Shown in pieces: positions 22,252 through 22,350 of a stretch of DNA of 22,350 nt. The stretch comes from a virus. The stretch's first letter is position 1. Every line of letters begins with the position of its first letter. Position numbers and translations under genes: made by a program. The stretch covers positions 1 to 22,350 of IMG/VR virus record IMGVR_UViG_3300009012_000009; one strand, given 5' to 3'. A model generated the notes under the pieces. That model searched no databases. It had not been told where the DNA came from and was given only the letters and a program-made list of their open reading frames with translations.

Positions 22252-22350
22252 CGCGAGTACTGATCACGCAATTCAATCAGACGCTTTACCCAATGTTCAG
22301 CATCGAATGGTTCGACAGATGCCGCGGCGTTCATCTCCTGCACCAGGCTA
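22248..22350 (-). CDS. Unidentified gene, 3' end only
   Basis: An open frame runs leftward from the window edge to TGA at 22250-22248, overlapping the next ATG. The last residues read SLVQEMNAAASVEPFDAEHW then VKRLIELRDQYSR, a charged helical tail. The start lies either beyond the edge or at an ATG at about 22335. Too little is visible to assign a function. Confidence 0.5.
   Translation of the reverse strand, partial: SLVQEMNAAASVEPFDAEHWVKRLIELRDQYSR

Overview
The window is phage DNA, most likely from an uncultivated short-tailed (podovirus-like) bacteriophage or prophage. The evidence is a P22-type coat protein with its inserted beta domain, a P22 gp10-like packaged-DNA stabilisation protein, a P22 gp4-like tail accessory domain, several glycine/alanine-rich ejection-type virion proteins and many fibre-like proteins. 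No terminase, portal, integrase, polymerase or lysis enzyme is visible, so lifestyle and host cannot be read here. Starts include ATG, GTG and probably TTG. Genes are tightly packed, with many 1-4 nt overlaps.

Left block, + strand (1-6630): 3' part of a scaffold-like gene, coat protein, a decoration/fibre-like protein, a hypothetical, two small fibre-type proteins, a 41-codon ORF and a large mosaic fibre. The large fibre reuses modules of its two small upstream neighbours. Next comes a sigma70-like promoter directly followed by a candidate structured RNA of about 100 nt (6643-6777), then small + genes, two with Cys-rich zinc-ribbon patterns (6803-7638).

Middle (7539-8070): transcription converges. 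A minus-strand Cys-rich ORF overlaps a plus-strand one, and a 26-aa membrane peptide has a very good ribosome-binding site.

Right block, - strand (22350 down to 8073): small coiled-coil genes, a long repeat-bearing tail fibre, a run of small virion genes, the gp4-like protein, LamG-like protein, gp10-like protein, a second fibre, then four ejection/internal-virion candidates.

The standout is at 10915-12154, where the minus-strand operon is interrupted by a + strand cassette. It has one 216-codon ORF flanked by two long, strictly phased, degenerate pentanucleotide arrays of unit YNNGG (49 and 63 units, no indels). A third array (21 units, same unit on the - strand) lies at 21925-22029, directly before a strong intrinsic terminator. 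In all 133 units position 1 is a pyrimidine and position 4 is almost always G, while positions 2 and 3 vary freely. The cassette protein has weak resemblance to RAMP (Cas7/Cas5/Cas6-like) RNA-binding folds: a beta-strand/PG-helix motif and a C-terminal Gly/Arg/Tyr loop. A sequence-constrained repeat RNA or ssDNA bound by an oligomer of this protein is a testable hypothesis, not a demonstrated function.
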